From positions 817 through 32,923 of the forward strand of contig PKXA01000083.1 of assembly GCA_003133325.1 (NCBI GenBank): a stretch of 32,107 bases of DNA, written 5' to 3'. Positions 7,323 through 15,967 of the stretch are shown piece after piece. A model generated the notes under the pieces. It did no database searches. It worked only from the letters and a program-made list of their open reading frames with translations, and had not been told where the DNA came from. A program made the translations under genes and the position numbers. The DNA is from Acidimicrobiaceae bacterium (GTDB lineage: Bacteria > Actinomycetota > Acidimicrobiia > Acidimicrobiales > RAAP-2). How positions within the stretch are numbered: position 1 is the first letter of the stretch; the number at the start of each line of letters is the position of its first letter.

Positions 7323-7789
7323 GCGAACGGGCCGTGGACCGGGGGGGCGTCGACAGTCCCTGGATAGCTGAAGACCTTGTGCGGTGGGCGACCACCACCG
7401 CGGTGGCGCTCGCCGTCATTGCCGTCGCCGGGATCGCCGCGCACGGGCAGAAGCTGTTCCACAACCAGTACGTCTGGGGTGACCTGGCGGTCGCCGGAGC
7501 GCTCGTGGGGTTCTACGCCAACGTCATCTGGCTGTTGCGCGGCCGCAGGAGTGTTGGTGAGCGCATGCAGACGCTGCTCGGAGACGCCCCCCCGTCTCAA
7601 GTCAGGACTCAGGCGGGCCCACGTGCAGGGGAGGGACATGCGGTGTCCCTCGAGTTGGTGGCGCCGAATGGTGCAAAGCTCTTCCACCGTCCCGAGTGCC
7701 TCCTGGCCGTGGGCCGAGAGGCCTTTTCCGCCAGCCGGTCGGCCCATGAGGCAGCCGGGCGGGCACCGTGCGGAGTGTGCAGGCCGTGA
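7319..7789 (+). CDS. Small membrane protein with C-terminal His/Cys motif
   Basis: A 156-residue protein with two predicted membrane helices (WATTTAVALAVIAVAGIAA and GDLAVAGALVGFYANVIWLL), a cytoplasmic-looking arginine-rich linker, and a C-terminal segment reading FHRPECLLAVGRE, ending PCGVC then Arg-Pro. The HxxxC with CxxC spacing resembles the small metal-binding tails often written YHxxxCxxL with GxxPCxxC, also seen at the C-terminus of some nucleases; here it may bind zinc. No enzymatic domain is visible. It overlaps both neighbours by four bases (ATGA at 7319, GTGA at 7786), so it is translated together with the transporter. Function unknown. Confidence 0.8.
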   Translation: MSERAVDRGGVDSPWIAEDLVRWATTTAVALAVIAVAGIAAHGQKLFHNQYVWGDLAVAGALVGFYANVIWLLRGRRSVGERMQTLLGDAPPSQVRTQAGPRAGEGHAVSLELVAPNGAKLFHRPECLLAVGREAFSASRSAHEAAGRAPCGVCRP

Positions 7790-9786
7790 ACGCCTTCATC
7801 GTCGCGGTGATCCTCGGACTCGCCACCGGGTCCATCTACGCACTGGCCGCCATGGGGCTGGTGCTCACCTATAAGACATCAGGGATCTTCAACTTCGCCC
7901 AGGGAGCGGTCGCGGCGGCGGCGGCCTACCTGTTTTACACGCTGCGCCAGAGCGATGGCATTCCCTGGCCGATCGCCGCGCTCATCTCGGTAGCACTCAT
8001 CGGGGTCGTCGGCGGACTGCTGCTCGAACGCATGGGCTACGCGCTGCGAGAGGCCCCGGTGGCCTCCAAGGTGGTGGCCACCGTTGGCCTCTTGGTCGGC
8101 ATCCCGGCACTGCTTGCTGCCTGGTACGGATCTTCCAGTCGTCCGTTTGACCACTTTTTGCCATCTCATCCGGTCCATCTCTTCGTGAACGTCGGCACCG
8201 ACCAGATCATCATCTTCTTACTGGCATCTGCCTCCGCCGTCGGGCTCAGCCTGTTCTTCCGGCGGGCCAGGCTGGGCATCGGCATGCAGGCCGTTGTCGA
8301 TGATCCTGATCTGTTGTCGCTGCAGGCCCGCAACCCCATCGTGGTACGCCGCTGGGCGTGGACGATCGGCACCTCCTTCGCCGCCGTCTCGGGCATCTTG
8401 ATCGCTCCCACCATCGGTCTCGATGCTCCGATTCTGACCCTGCTGGTCGTCCAGGCCTTCGGCGCCGCCGCCATCGGATCGTTCACCAGTATTCCGCGGA
8501 CCTACGTGGGTGGACTCATCGTAGGAGTGACCACGGCCCTCTCCCAGTTGTATCTGGCCAGTCATTCGGGTTTCCAGGGCGTTCCGCCGTCAATGCCGTT
8601 CATCATCTTGTTCGTCGTCCTCTTGGTCACCCCCAAGCGCCTGTTGTTGGAGAAGGGCACTCGACTGGCGCGGCGCCTCGACTTTGCGCCGGCGCTCAAC
8701 AAGAGAATCTCGGTGCCGACAACCCTGGTCGGGCTGGGTCTTCTCATCGCTCTACCCCAGTTCGTCGGGTTCCGTCTGCCGCTCTACATGACCGGACTGC
8801 TCTTCGTGATCCTGTTTGCCTCCCTCGGACTCCTGGTGCGCACCTCGGGTCAGGTCTCGCTCTGCCACCTCGCCTTCGCGGCCGTCGGAGCTTCCTCATT
8901 TGCCCACTTCGAGAGCTTCGGCATTCCCTGGCCGTTGGCGGTGCTCTTGGCCGGGCTGGTCACGGTACCGATCGGAGCCATCCTGGCTATCCCGGCCATC
9001 CGACTGCCCGGCATCTACCTGGCCATCGCCACCTTCGGATTCGGGATCCTCATGCAGCGGTTCGTCTTCACCAACCGAGTCATGTTCGGGTCCACCGACA
9101 GCCTGACCGCCCCCCGCCCCCACCTCGGCAGCTTTCACCTTGGGACCGACACCGGCTACTACTACGTGATCCTCGGGATCACCGTGGCCTGTTGCGTGGT
9201 CGTGGTGCTCGTCCAGCGGAGCCGGCTCGGGCGACTGCTGCGCGCACTTGGGGACTCACCCGTCGCCCTCGATGCGCACGGAACGAACACGAACTTCGTT
9301 CGGCTCCTGGTATTCGCCATCTCGGCCGGGTTGGCCGGGATCGCCGGAGCGCTCAGCGGTCCGGTTACCGGGTTCACCGACGGACTCACCTTTGACTACT
9401 CGATCTCGCTCCTGCTGTTGGCGGTGCTCGCCCTCTCGGGCCGCCGAGCTCTCGCCTCGGCCTTCATCGCCGGCGGCCTTCTGCAGGTAGTGCCGGGCTA
9501 CATCACGAATGCCACCGTCAGCGCCTATGTACCGGCGTTCTTCGGGGTGGCTGCCGTTGCCGTGGCGGTGGTCCCGGGTATCGGCTTTGCCAAGCGGTTC
9601 TTGGTCGCCCGACGGGTGCGCGAGCGCCGCGGCGCTTCGCCGGTTGCTGAACGCCGCGCCCTGGTTCGACCCGAGGTTGTAGTGGCAGGAGCACCCTTGT
9701 CGGGGACCGGGCGAGCCGGCGGTCGCAACGGTGACAATCGAGTAGCCGAGCGGGTCGAGATGGCCCGGCTGGGAGCCCACCAATGA
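7786..9786 (+). CDS. LivH-LivM fused permease of a branched-chain-type ABC importer
   Basis: A 666-residue integral membrane protein joining two permease halves normally made as separate LivH and LivM. Residues about 1-285 match LivH (GLATGSIYALAAMGLVLTYKTSGIFNFAQGA is the classic start; not all quoted residues are unique to it). Residues about 310-600 match LivM (LLVRTSGQVSLCHLAFAAVG, AIPAIRLPGIYLAIATFGF, RSRLGRLLRALGDSP). The last 60 residues are arginine- and glycine-rich and look disordered. Start GTG 7786 is chosen for the 4-bp GTGA overlap; GTG 7768 and 7777 are alternatives. With the two ATPases and the LivK-like protein it should form a complete importer. Substrates of this family include branched-chain amino acids, urea and many aromatic or acyl carboxylates. 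Confidence 0.88.
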   Translation: MNAFIVAVILGLATGSIYALAAMGLVLTYKTSGIFNFAQGAVAAAAAYLFYTLRQSDGIPWPIAALISVALIGVVGGLLLERMGYALREAPVASKVVATVGLLVGIPALLAAWYGSSSRPFDHFLPSHPVHLFVNVGTDQIIIFLLASASAVGLSLFFRRARLGIGMQAVVDDPDLLSLQARNPIVVRRWAWTIGTSFAAVSGILIAPTIGLDAPILTLLVVQAFGAAAIGSFTSIPRTYVGGLIVGVTTALSQLYLASHSGFQGVPPSMPFIILFVVLLVTPKRLLLEKGTRLARRLDFAPALNKRISVPTTLVGLGLLIALPQFVGFRLPLYMTGLLFVILFASLGLLVRTSGQVSLCHLAFAAVGASSFAHFESFGIPWPLAVLLAGLVTVPIGAILAIPAIRLPGIYLAIATFGFGILMQRFVFTNRVMFGSTDSLTAPRPHLGSFHLGTDTGYYYVILGITVACCVVVVLVQRSRLGRLLRALGDSPVALDAHGTNTNFVRLLVFAISAGLAGIAGALSGPVTGFTDGLTFDYSISLLLLAVLALSGRRALASAFIAGGLLQVVPGYITNATVSAYVPAFFGVAAVAVAVVPGIGFAKRFLVARRVRERRGASPVAERRALVRPEVVVAGAPLSGTGRAGGRNGDNRVAERVEMARLGAHQ

Positions 9787-10547
9787 GGGGAGAAGGCTTG
9801 GGCATCGAAAAGCTCTCGGTCCGTTTCGGCGGTTTGCTGGCGGTCGACGAGGTCACACTGTCGGCCCCAGGAGGTGCGATCACCGGGCTGATCGGCCCCA
9901 ACGGAGCCGGCAAGACCACCACCTTCAACGCCTGCACTGGAACGGTGCCGGTCACGTCAGGGTCGGTGAGTCTCTTCGAGCACGATCTCTCGCACCACGG
10001 GCCGGCCAGCCGGGCCCAGTCCGGGCTCGGCCGCACCTTTCAGCGCATGGAACTCTTCGATTCGATGACCGTGGCGGAGAACGTGGCTCTCGGACCAGAG
10101 GCTGCACTCGCCGGCCGACACCTGTGGTCGCACCTGATATCCCCACCGCGCCAACGTAGGGACATCGCACAGCGAGCCGACGATGCCCTGGCCGGGTGCG
10201 GGCTTTCGCACCTGGGCCAACATCGGGTCCGCGATCTTTCGACCGGCCAGAGGCGCCTTGTTGAGCTGGCCCGGGCGCTGGCCAGTGGTTTTCGCTTCCT
10301 GCTCTTGGACGAGCCCTCCTCTGGTCTCGACAAGATCGAGACCGAGCGCTTCGCTGAGATCATCTCCGGAGCAGTCGCATCAGGGCTCGGGATCTTGTTG
10401 GTCGAGCACGACATGGCATTGGTGCGAAGCGTCTGTGAGTACGTCTATGTACTCGACTTCGGACAGCTCATCTTCGAAGGATCCATGGCGGAGGCTCAGA
10501 ACTCAGAGGTCGTCCGGGCCGCCTACCTCGGTTCAGAGGCGGCCTAG
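9783..10547 (+). CDS. LivG-like ABC transporter ATPase
   Basis: A 254-residue ATPase. Walker A is GPNGAGKTT near residue 38, the Q-loop region contains GRTFQRMELFDSMTVAENV typical of LivG, Walker B with catalytic Glu is FLLLDEPSSGLD, and the switch histidine is in VEHDM. The ABC signature reads LSTGQRR rather than LSGGQ, a tolerated variant in this family. The start overlaps the permease stop by ATGA. It should pair with the LivF ATPase to power the fused permease. Confidence 0.93.
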   Translation: MRGEGLGIEKLSVRFGGLLAVDEVTLSAPGGAITGLIGPNGAGKTTTFNACTGTVPVTSGSVSLFEHDLSHHGPASRAQSGLGRTFQRMELFDSMTVAENVALGPEAALAGRHLWSHLISPPRQRRDIAQRADDALAGCGLSHLGQHRVRDLSTGQRRLVELARALASGFRFLLLDEPSSGLDKIETERFAEIISGAVASGLGILLVEHDMALVRSVCEYVYVLDFGQLIFEGSMAEAQNSEVVRAAYLGSEAA

Positions 10548-11233
10548 TGCTCGAGCTCCTCGACATCAATGCCGGTTACGAGGGCTCGACGGTGCTCCGG
10601 AATGTCACCCTCTACGTCCCCGACCGCTCCGTGGTGGCCCTGCTCGGCCCCAATGGGGCGGGCAAGACCACCACGCTCCGAGTGGCCTCAGGCTTGCTTG
10701 ACCCGGCGCAAGGACGCATCGTCTTGGACGGCGTCGACATGACTCGTTGGCCGCCCTTTGCGCGGGCCGAGCGTGGGATGTGCCTGATCCCGGAAGGGCG
10801 GGGTGTCTTCGCTGCCCTCAGTGTCCGCGACAACCTGCGGCTCCAATCGGAACCAGGGAGCGAGTCCGACTCGATCGATCGGGCCACACAGACCTTTCCT
10901 CGTCTCGGCCAACGCCTCAACCAGGTGGCGGGCACCTTGAGTGGAGGGGAGCAACAGATGCTCGCCCTGGCCCGCGCCTACCTGGCCAACGCCAAGGTGG
11001 TGCTCCTCGACGAGGTGTCCATGGGATTGGCCCCGGTGATCGTCGATGAGATCTTCGAGTTCATCGATCGCCTCCGCTCAACCGGTGTCTCCTTGCTGAT
11101 CGTCGAGCAGTACGTCCAACGTGCCCTTGACATTGCTGACTACGTCTATGTGCTCAACCGCGGCGCGATCAACTTCGTCGGCGAGCCACAAGAGATCGAG
11201 GGCGAAGCGATTTTGGAGTCGTACCTCGGATGA
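10547..11233 (+). CDS. LivF-like ABC transporter ATPase
   Basis: A 228-residue ATPase of the LivF branch. Walker A GPNGAGKTT, the LivF-specific RGMCLIPEGRGVFAALSVRDNL, signature LSGGEQQMLALARA, Walker B VVLLDEVSMGLAP and switch His/Gln region IVEQYVQRAL are all present. GTG 10547 shares its G with the TAG stop of the LivG gene, so the two are coupled. It makes the second half of the nucleotide-binding pair. Confidence 0.93.
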   Translation: MLELLDINAGYEGSTVLRNVTLYVPDRSVVALLGPNGAGKTTTLRVASGLLDPAQGRIVLDGVDMTRWPPFARAERGMCLIPEGRGVFAALSVRDNLRLQSEPGSESDSIDRATQTFPRLGQRLNQVAGTLSGGEQQMLALARAYLANAKVVLLDEVSMGLAPVIVDEIFEFIDRLRSTGVSLLIVEQYVQRALDIADYVYVLNRGAINFVGEPQEIEGEAILESYLG

Positions 11234-11246
11234 GGGGAGTAAGGGA

Positions 11247-12620
11247 ATGAACGGCCAAGAGCACACGCGGCGCGCCACGCGTCGAGGACATCTGTCGCGC
11301 GCGGCTACTTGGTGCGGAACGGCAGTGTTCATTGCGGTGGGCATTCTCGGATTGGGAACCCCCTCGCATGCTGCGGGTCCGGGGACCGACAACACCAGCG
11401 GGTCAAGCGCTGGTCCATCCAGCACCTTCGGCTCCTTCACCGCGCTTGGGAGGTCCGACGGTTTCAGCCTCGAGGTGGACGATCCTTCTGCCCCGCTGGT
11501 CCCCAAGGGCCAACTCATCTTCGCCACCGACTCTTCAACTCAAGCGCAGCTCGACTCGCTCGGCGAGTCCCAAGCCTTTGCCTCGGTCCCCTATCCGGGG
11601 CCCCTGGTGGCCACCCTCCCCAACCTGGTCAACGGGCTGACCGCGGGCCAGTTCCCTCCCCTGCCGACCTACCCGCTCTATGTCTCCTCGCAATACCCCA
11701 CCACCCCCAGCGATGTGGTGACCCAGGGCCCGTATCAAATGAGCGCGATCAGCGGCACGACCGATTCCAAGGCGCTCGGTGTCATCGGCGTATCGGCTAG
11801 TGCGCCGTCCGTGGCCGAGGTGAGCACCTCGGCCGAGGCCACCCAGAATGCGGACGGGAGTGTGTCGGCCACCGCCCAGACCGATGTCAAGGGGGTGGAC
11901 TTCGGCGCCGGCAGCCTTCTCCAGATCGACGGGGTGCAGACCTCGGCCAGCGCGAGCCGGGCTTCGGGTGCAGCACTGCACACCTCGTCCAAGTTGAGCG
12001 CCGCCAACATCTCCATCGGCGGGATCGGGCTCTCGCTCACCGATCAAGGTCTTCAGGTCGCCGGTACGTCGATTCCGATCCCTGGGATTGGTTCCACCCT
12101 GGCGTCGTTGCTTGGCAGTCTGGCATCCAGTGGGATCACCCTCACCTACCTGCCGGCGAAGCAACTGCCCGACGGCGTCCAGTCGGCGGCACTCCAGGTG
12201 ATAGAGCAGCAGAAGGTTCCGGGCCAGGGCAATGTCGTGGTCACTGTCACCATCGGTGGTGTCATGGCGACGATTGATTCGACTGTGGTCTCGGCTGTCT
12301 CCGGATCATCGTCCCCGTTGCCAGGGTCGTCGCTGCCTTCGACGCCATTCACGATGTCCCCGATCATCTCGGGCCTTCCCTCATCGTCCGTTCTCCCGTC
12401 GACGAGCACCCCTTCCTCGGTGAGCAGCACCGGCAGCGTCCCGGGGGGATCAACCCCCCAGCAGATCACCGAGCTCATTCGGAATGCTCTTCCGCTCAAA
12501 GGCTCGGCCAGTGTCTTCTACCTTGCGCTCATGGCGGGGGCTCTGCTTGCCCTGATGGCCACAGAACTCTTCCGACGTCTCGGTGTCCAGCTTCAGCTCT
12601 TCCGACGGTCTCGACGATGA
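11247..12620 (+). CDS. Secreted, membrane-anchored surface protein of unknown family
   Basis: A 457-residue protein I cannot place in a family. It has an Arg-rich start and signal peptide (AVFIAVGILGLGTPSHA, probable cut after SHA near residue 43), an extracellular region rich in Ser, Thr, Gly and Ala, a low-complexity Ser/Pro/Thr stalk at about residues 345-415, then a single C-terminal membrane helix (VFYLALMAGALLALMATELF) and a basic tail ending RRSRR. That order is typical of a surface protein held on a stalk. Repeated VxxTSAxATxNADGSVSATAQ-like segments suggest beta-rich structure. Start ATG 11247 follows GGGGAGTAAGGGA. Location between the ATPases and the binding protein of one operon suggests a role in substrate contact or capture. 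Confidence 0.75.
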   Translation: MNGQEHTRRATRRGHLSRAATWCGTAVFIAVGILGLGTPSHAAGPGTDNTSGSSAGPSSTFGSFTALGRSDGFSLEVDDPSAPLVPKGQLIFATDSSTQAQLDSLGESQAFASVPYPGPLVATLPNLVNGLTAGQFPPLPTYPLYVSSQYPTTPSDVVTQGPYQMSAISGTTDSKALGVIGVSASAPSVAEVSTSAEATQNADGSVSATAQTDVKGVDFGAGSLLQIDGVQTSASASRASGAALHTSSKLSAANISIGGIGLSLTDQGLQVAGTSIPIPGIGSTLASLLGSLASSGITLTYLPAKQLPDGVQSAALQVIEQQKVPGQGNVVVTVTIGGVMATIDSTVVSAVSGSSSPLPGSSLPSTPFTMSPIISGLPSSSVLPSTSTPSSVSSTGSVPGGSTPQQITELIRNALPLKGSASVFYLALMAGALLALMATELFRRLGVQLQLFRRSRR

Positions 12621-12666
12621 CGGACGTATCGGGTAACCAGATGAAACAAAGACGAAAGGAATACAG

Positions 12667-13200
12667 ATGACAACCAAATTGAGTATCTTCCGACGGGCCG
12701 GAGTGATTGCCGGGTTGGGGACCGGCGCCAGTCTGCTGGTTGTGGGCCTCGCTTCTGGTGGTCCAGCGCAAGCCAGCTCGGCAGCGCCGCCCTGCGTGTC
12801 CACCCTCACGCCCACCATCGGGGCCTTCCAAGAGGGGAACACCGTGTTGTTCGGTGAGGTAGCGGCTGCTCCGGGGCTGGTCAGCGGCACCGTGCTCGGT
12901 CCTCTCGCTCAGGTCCCGGGCATCACAGAGACCAGCTCGACCGTCTATGCCGCCTTCCCCGAGCTCAATAGCGTGGCCAACCAGATCTCCTCGCAGGGCT
13001 CTCAGGGCCTCACCGTCTTCGGTCAGTCGATCGGGCCCCTGGCCAGTGCCAATCCGGCACTCGACGCGCTGGTCGCCCTGGGTTCGGGAGGTCTTGGATC
13101 CGGCGCAACGACCTTCGGCACGTCCATCGCCCCGTTCAACGGGACGCTGGCCCAGCTGTCTCAGACGATCGCCTTCTTCTCATCTTCGTCGTGCAAGTAG
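12667..13200 (+). CDS. Small secreted protein of unknown family
   Basis: A 177-residue protein with a clear signal peptide (RAGVIAGLGTGASLLVVGLA, probable cut after AQA at residue 36). The mature part, about 140 residues, is small, neutral and rich in Gly, Ser, Ala and Thr. It has only two cysteines, one a few residues after the cleavage site and one as the second-last residue, which could close a disulfide between the two ends. No membrane anchor is visible, so it may be free or wall-associated. RBS GAAAGGA is present. It lies 46 bp after the stalked surface protein and just before the LivK-like gene. Not recognised; possibly a structural or substrate-binding partner. Confidence 0.7.
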   Translation: MTTKLSIFRRAGVIAGLGTGASLLVVGLASGGPAQASSAAPPCVSTLTPTIGAFQEGNTVLFGEVAAAPGLVSGTVLGPLAQVPGITETSSTVYAAFPELNSVANQISSQGSQGLTVFGQSIGPLASANPALDALVALGSGGLGSGATTFGTSIAPFNGTLAQLSQTIAFFSSSSCK

Positions 13201-13245
13201 GTCTCGTCGTAGTCCCTCGGCACCGAAGCTAGGAACGGCATAACC

Positions 13246-14739
13246 ATGACCAGACAGGGAGCACCGATCATGCAACCAAGATCCGGGCGCAGCAATGCTC
13301 GTGCCCATCGGCGCTCGAGCGGTCGAGCACACGGGGGGAAGAGTTGGGCCACCTACATCGCGCTGGCGCTGGTCCTGGTGTTCGCCGCCGGTTGCGGAAA
13401 TCGGTTTGCCCACTCAGCCGTGGTGCAAGCGCAGGAGGGGAGCGTCGTCAAAGGGGGGTCGGGGGTAGCGTCGGGCAACGGCGGCCAGGCGTCGACTGCG
13501 GGGGGAACCAGTACTTCGGGAGGATCGGCAGCGACCGGGCCGAACCCTGCCGGTTCAGGTCCTACGTCGAGCAGTGGGAGTTCGCATGGGACGGGCGCGA
13601 CCGGGTCCGGCCCTGCGGCATCCTCCGGGGGGGGGAGCTCTTCTGCCGGATCCGGATCGACCATCGTGCTCGGCAATGTCGGGACCTACAGCGGGGTAGT
13701 CGGCGCCTCGACCGCGACAGTGGAGCCAATGCTGCAGGTGTGGGCGAAATGGGTCAACGGGCACGGCGGACTCTCCGGCCACCCGGTCAAGGTGATTTCG
13801 GCCGATGATGGCTCCAACCCGTCGACGACCTTGTCGCTCACCGAGCAGATGGTGCAACAGGACCATGTGGTGGCCTTCGTCGACAACGTGCAGCCGCTGA
13901 CCCTCAATGCCAGCCTCAACTACCTCCAGCAGCAGGGGATCCCCGTGGTCGGAGGTGACCTCCTATCCGAGACCTGGAACCAGAGCCCGATCTTGTTCCC
14001 CCAGGGGACTGCGGTCGACGACCTCATCAACAATGGCATCAAGGCGACGAAGCTGAGTGGGCAGACCAAGCTCGGGTTTCTCTACTGCGTCGAGACGCCG
14101 GACTGTACCAATGGCTATACACAACTATTCACCAAGGGCGGAGCCGCGGCAGCAGGCCTCCACCCCACCTATTCGGCCCAGTTCTCACTGGCCCAGCCCG
14201 ACTTCACCGTGGAGTGCCAACAGGCCCAGTCTGCCGGGGTGACCATCCTGGGTCTCGCTGGTGACGCCAATTCCCTGGAGCGGATGGCCAGCAACTGCAA
14301 CGGCCTGGGCTTCCACCCCCAGTACTTCGCTTTCGCACTCTCGGTGGTAGACAGCCTGAAGTCGGACCCCAACCTGAACGGGCTGATAGCCCCGGTCGGG
14401 GACTTCCCCTGGTTTGCCGGCAGTACCCCCGCCAGCGCCGCCTACCTCCAGGCCGTTCAACAATACGATCCGAGCCTCGCCACTTCGGCCGGAACCTCGC
14501 AGATGTGGACAGCCGGCGCCCTGTTGGGCCAGGCGATCACCAACCTCAACGGCGCCACGCCTACCTCGGCCAACATCATCAAGGGTCTCGACGCCATCCA
14601 GAACAACACCTTGGGTGGCCTGGCTCCGCCACTCTCGTTTACCGCCGGCCAACCCGCGCCCCGCGCCTCGTGCTACTTCGTGGTGCAGATCAAGAACGGT
14701 GCTTGGACAGCTCCCGAGGGTAATGCCCCGGTCTGTTGA
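13246..14739 (+). CDS. LivK-like substrate-binding lipoprotein
   Basis: A 497-residue (489 from the alternative ATG 13270) extracellular solute-binding protein of the type-1 periplasmic-binding fold. A lipobox, VFAAGC, gives lipidation at Cys50. A long Gly/Ser linker (about residues 60-125) follows, acting as a tether to the membrane. The binding domain starts near STIVLGNVGTYSGVVGAS and continues with GHPVKVISADDGSNP and GIPVVGGD, typical of the Leu/Ile/Val- and amide-binding family. It should deliver substrate to the fused permease encoded upstream. The unusually long linker may matter for reaching past the surface protein layer. The stop overlaps the next start (TTGA). Confidence 0.88.
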   Translation: MTRQGAPIMQPRSGRSNARAHRRSSGRAHGGKSWATYIALALVLVFAAGCGNRFAHSAVVQAQEGSVVKGGSGVASGNGGQASTAGGTSTSGGSAATGPNPAGSGPTSSSGSSHGTGATGSGPAASSGGGSSSAGSGSTIVLGNVGTYSGVVGASTATVEPMLQVWAKWVNGHGGLSGHPVKVISADDGSNPSTTLSLTEQMVQQDHVVAFVDNVQPLTLNASLNYLQQQGIPVVGGDLLSETWNQSPILFPQGTAVDDLINNGIKATKLSGQTKLGFLYCVETPDCTNGYTQLFTKGGAAAAGLHPTYSAQFSLAQPDFTVECQQAQSAGVTILGLAGDANSLERMASNCNGLGFHPQYFAFALSVVDSLKSDPNLNGLIAPVGDFPWFAGSTPASAAYLQAVQQYDPSLATSAGTSQMWTAGALLGQAITNLNGATPTSANIIKGLDAIQNNTLGGLAPPLSFTAGQPAPRASCYFVVQIKNGAWTAPEGNAPVC

Positions 14740-15611
14740 GGAGCTTCCTTGGCCCACCCAGCCCGCGCCGGCGGCGGGCGGGGCGCGCCTGTCCGCTGAT
14801 GCTGGCGATCGCCGGGCTGACGGCAGCCTGTGGAGGTCCCATCCACGGGGGACAAGCGAGCAAGCCGACAACACACGGCTCGATGGCGCCGCCGTCTGGC
14901 GGCATCACTAGCATTCCCGGTTCCCCGGTGCCATCCTCGCCCGGTGGCTCGACCAGCTCACCTGACAACGTCCCGAGTGGCGGCGCCATCACCAACCCCA
15001 TACCAGGGGTGTTCGACACTCAGTACAGCCCAGCCGCGCCCGGCAACTACCCCGAGCAGGTCTCGGGTTCCTACACGCTCAACGGAAAGTCTGTGAACGT
15101 CTCGAGCACAGGTGTGCTGACCGTCCGACCGGCGAGCGCCAGCGGGATGCAGGTGTGGGCGGAGACCTCAGGGCAGAACCAACCCACTGACTCGCTGGCT
15201 GTGGTGTTCGACCAACAGGGTGCGTCACTGCACACCGAGACTCTGGGCCTCACGGCCAGCACGTTGACCTGTATTTTCTCCCCACCGGTGCCGATCCTCC
15301 CCACCCACCCGGTGTTCGGCAGCACCTTCAGGGCCGGCGCGTCGTGTGGGAACTTCTCCGCTGACGTCAACGGAGTGGTGCAAGGCACCAAGACGATCAC
15401 TCTGGCCGGAGTGAACTACGCCACGCTGGCGGTGCGGACCACGATCGTCACGAAGGGGACCACTCCGGCAACCATTGTCGAGACCGACTGGGTGTCCCCG
15501 GCGTTGCGCTTCGTCCTTCGCTCCACCCAGACGACGACCACCACCTATGACGGCTTTCCGTACCAGATCACGACAATCACGGCGGTCACGTCATTGCCCG
15601 CCCCAGCGTGA
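14736..15611 (+). CDS. Lipoprotein of unknown function, last gene of Liv operon 1
   Basis: A 291-residue predicted lipoprotein. A basic start (PRRRRAGRA) and hydrophobic MLAIAGLTAAC give a lipobox LTAAC with Cys at residue 32 if TTG 14736 is used. TTG overlaps the stop of the upstream gene by four bases; ATG 14799 is the alternative but would leave no basic region. After a Gly/Ser/Pro linker the mature part (from about residue 90) is rich in Thr, Val and Ser in alternating pattern, suggesting a beta-sandwich. No family was recognised. It ends the operon, so a role at the cell surface with the transporter is likely but unproven. Confidence 0.7.
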   Translation: MRSFLGPPSPRRRRAGRACPLMLAIAGLTAACGGPIHGGQASKPTTHGSMAPPSGGITSIPGSPVPSSPGGSTSSPDNVPSGGAITNPIPGVFDTQYSPAAPGNYPEQVSGSYTLNGKSVNVSSTGVLTVRPASASGMQVWAETSGQNQPTDSLAVVFDQQGASLHTETLGLTASTLTCIFSPPVPILPTHPVFGSTFRAGASCGNFSADVNGVVQGTKTITLAGVNYATLAVRTTIVTKGTTPATIVETDWVSPALRFVLRSTQTTTTTYDGFPYQITTITAVTSLPAPA

Positions 15612-15845
15612 AAGAGGCAAGTCAGGCAATGCCCGCCCGATTCCGAAGCGCCGCGCCTGATGGGTCGTAGCGAGGCGGCGGCCGCGATGGAACAGTCGGG
15701 CCTGGACGGGCTGATCTCACCGACAGCGATATGTGGCTGATCGACCCTGACAATGGCGGGGCCGGTCGAGGCGATCTCGCGGGCCCACGCGTCATCGGGC
15801 TGGTGCGCCGGAATCACCCAGGCGCGGGTGCCGCGTGGTACGGTG
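15612..15845. other. Gap without a supported gene
   Basis: No convincing gene. A minus-strand frame (15545-15817) is open and includes WAREIASTGPAIVRVDQPHIAVGE, which has a protein-like look, but it lacks a ribosome site and overlaps the preceding gene antisense. A gene remnant is possible. The upstream operon must end here; no strong hairpin terminator was found. Confidence 0.35.
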
Positions 15846-15882
15846 TGTCACACATGGCTCAAGTGCAATAGCATATGAGACA
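15846..15882 (+). promoter_or_regulatory. Regulatory site C: 37-bp dyad operator with promoter
   Basis: Left half-site TGTCACACATGGC, 11-bp centre, right half GCATATGAGACA plus preceding A, giving the same 37-bp dyad as A and B. The -10-like TGCAAT is at 15864-15869; the -35 position (CGGTGT) is poor. The following GGTCGGATGG is also shared with A and B. It lies about 95 bp upstream of the SnoaL-like gene and should control it. Confidence 0.65.
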
Positions 15883-15892
15883 TATTGGTCGG

Positions 15893-15967
15893 ATGGTTCC
15901 AAAGGGGTGGCCATCACGCCCAATGCCGTCAAGAGTTGCGCGTTTCGAAAAGGGGGAAAGTTCATGA
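15893..15967 (+). CDS. Possible 24-residue leader ORF coupled to the SnoaL-like gene
   Basis: ATG 15893 sits in the GGATGG element shared by regulatory sites A, B and C, and opens a 24-codon frame (MVPKGWPSRP at its start) that ends in TGA overlapping the next ATG as ATGA. Coupling at exactly this point is suggestive, but the frame is short, has no strong ribosome site, and differs from the 40-codon frame at the same place in copy B. It may be chance. Confidence 0.3.
   Translation: MVPKGWPSRPMPSRVARFEKGESS

Noticed and set aside
13440-13660. Gly/Ser-rich repetitive DNA with G-runs as a possible repeat or switch
   Set aside because: It encodes the in-frame linker of the lipoprotein; irregular, not a tandem repeat.
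15545-15817. Minus-strand frame with WAREIASTG
   Set aside because: Composition looks protein-like, but it overlaps the lipoprotein gene antisense and no start or family could be supported.
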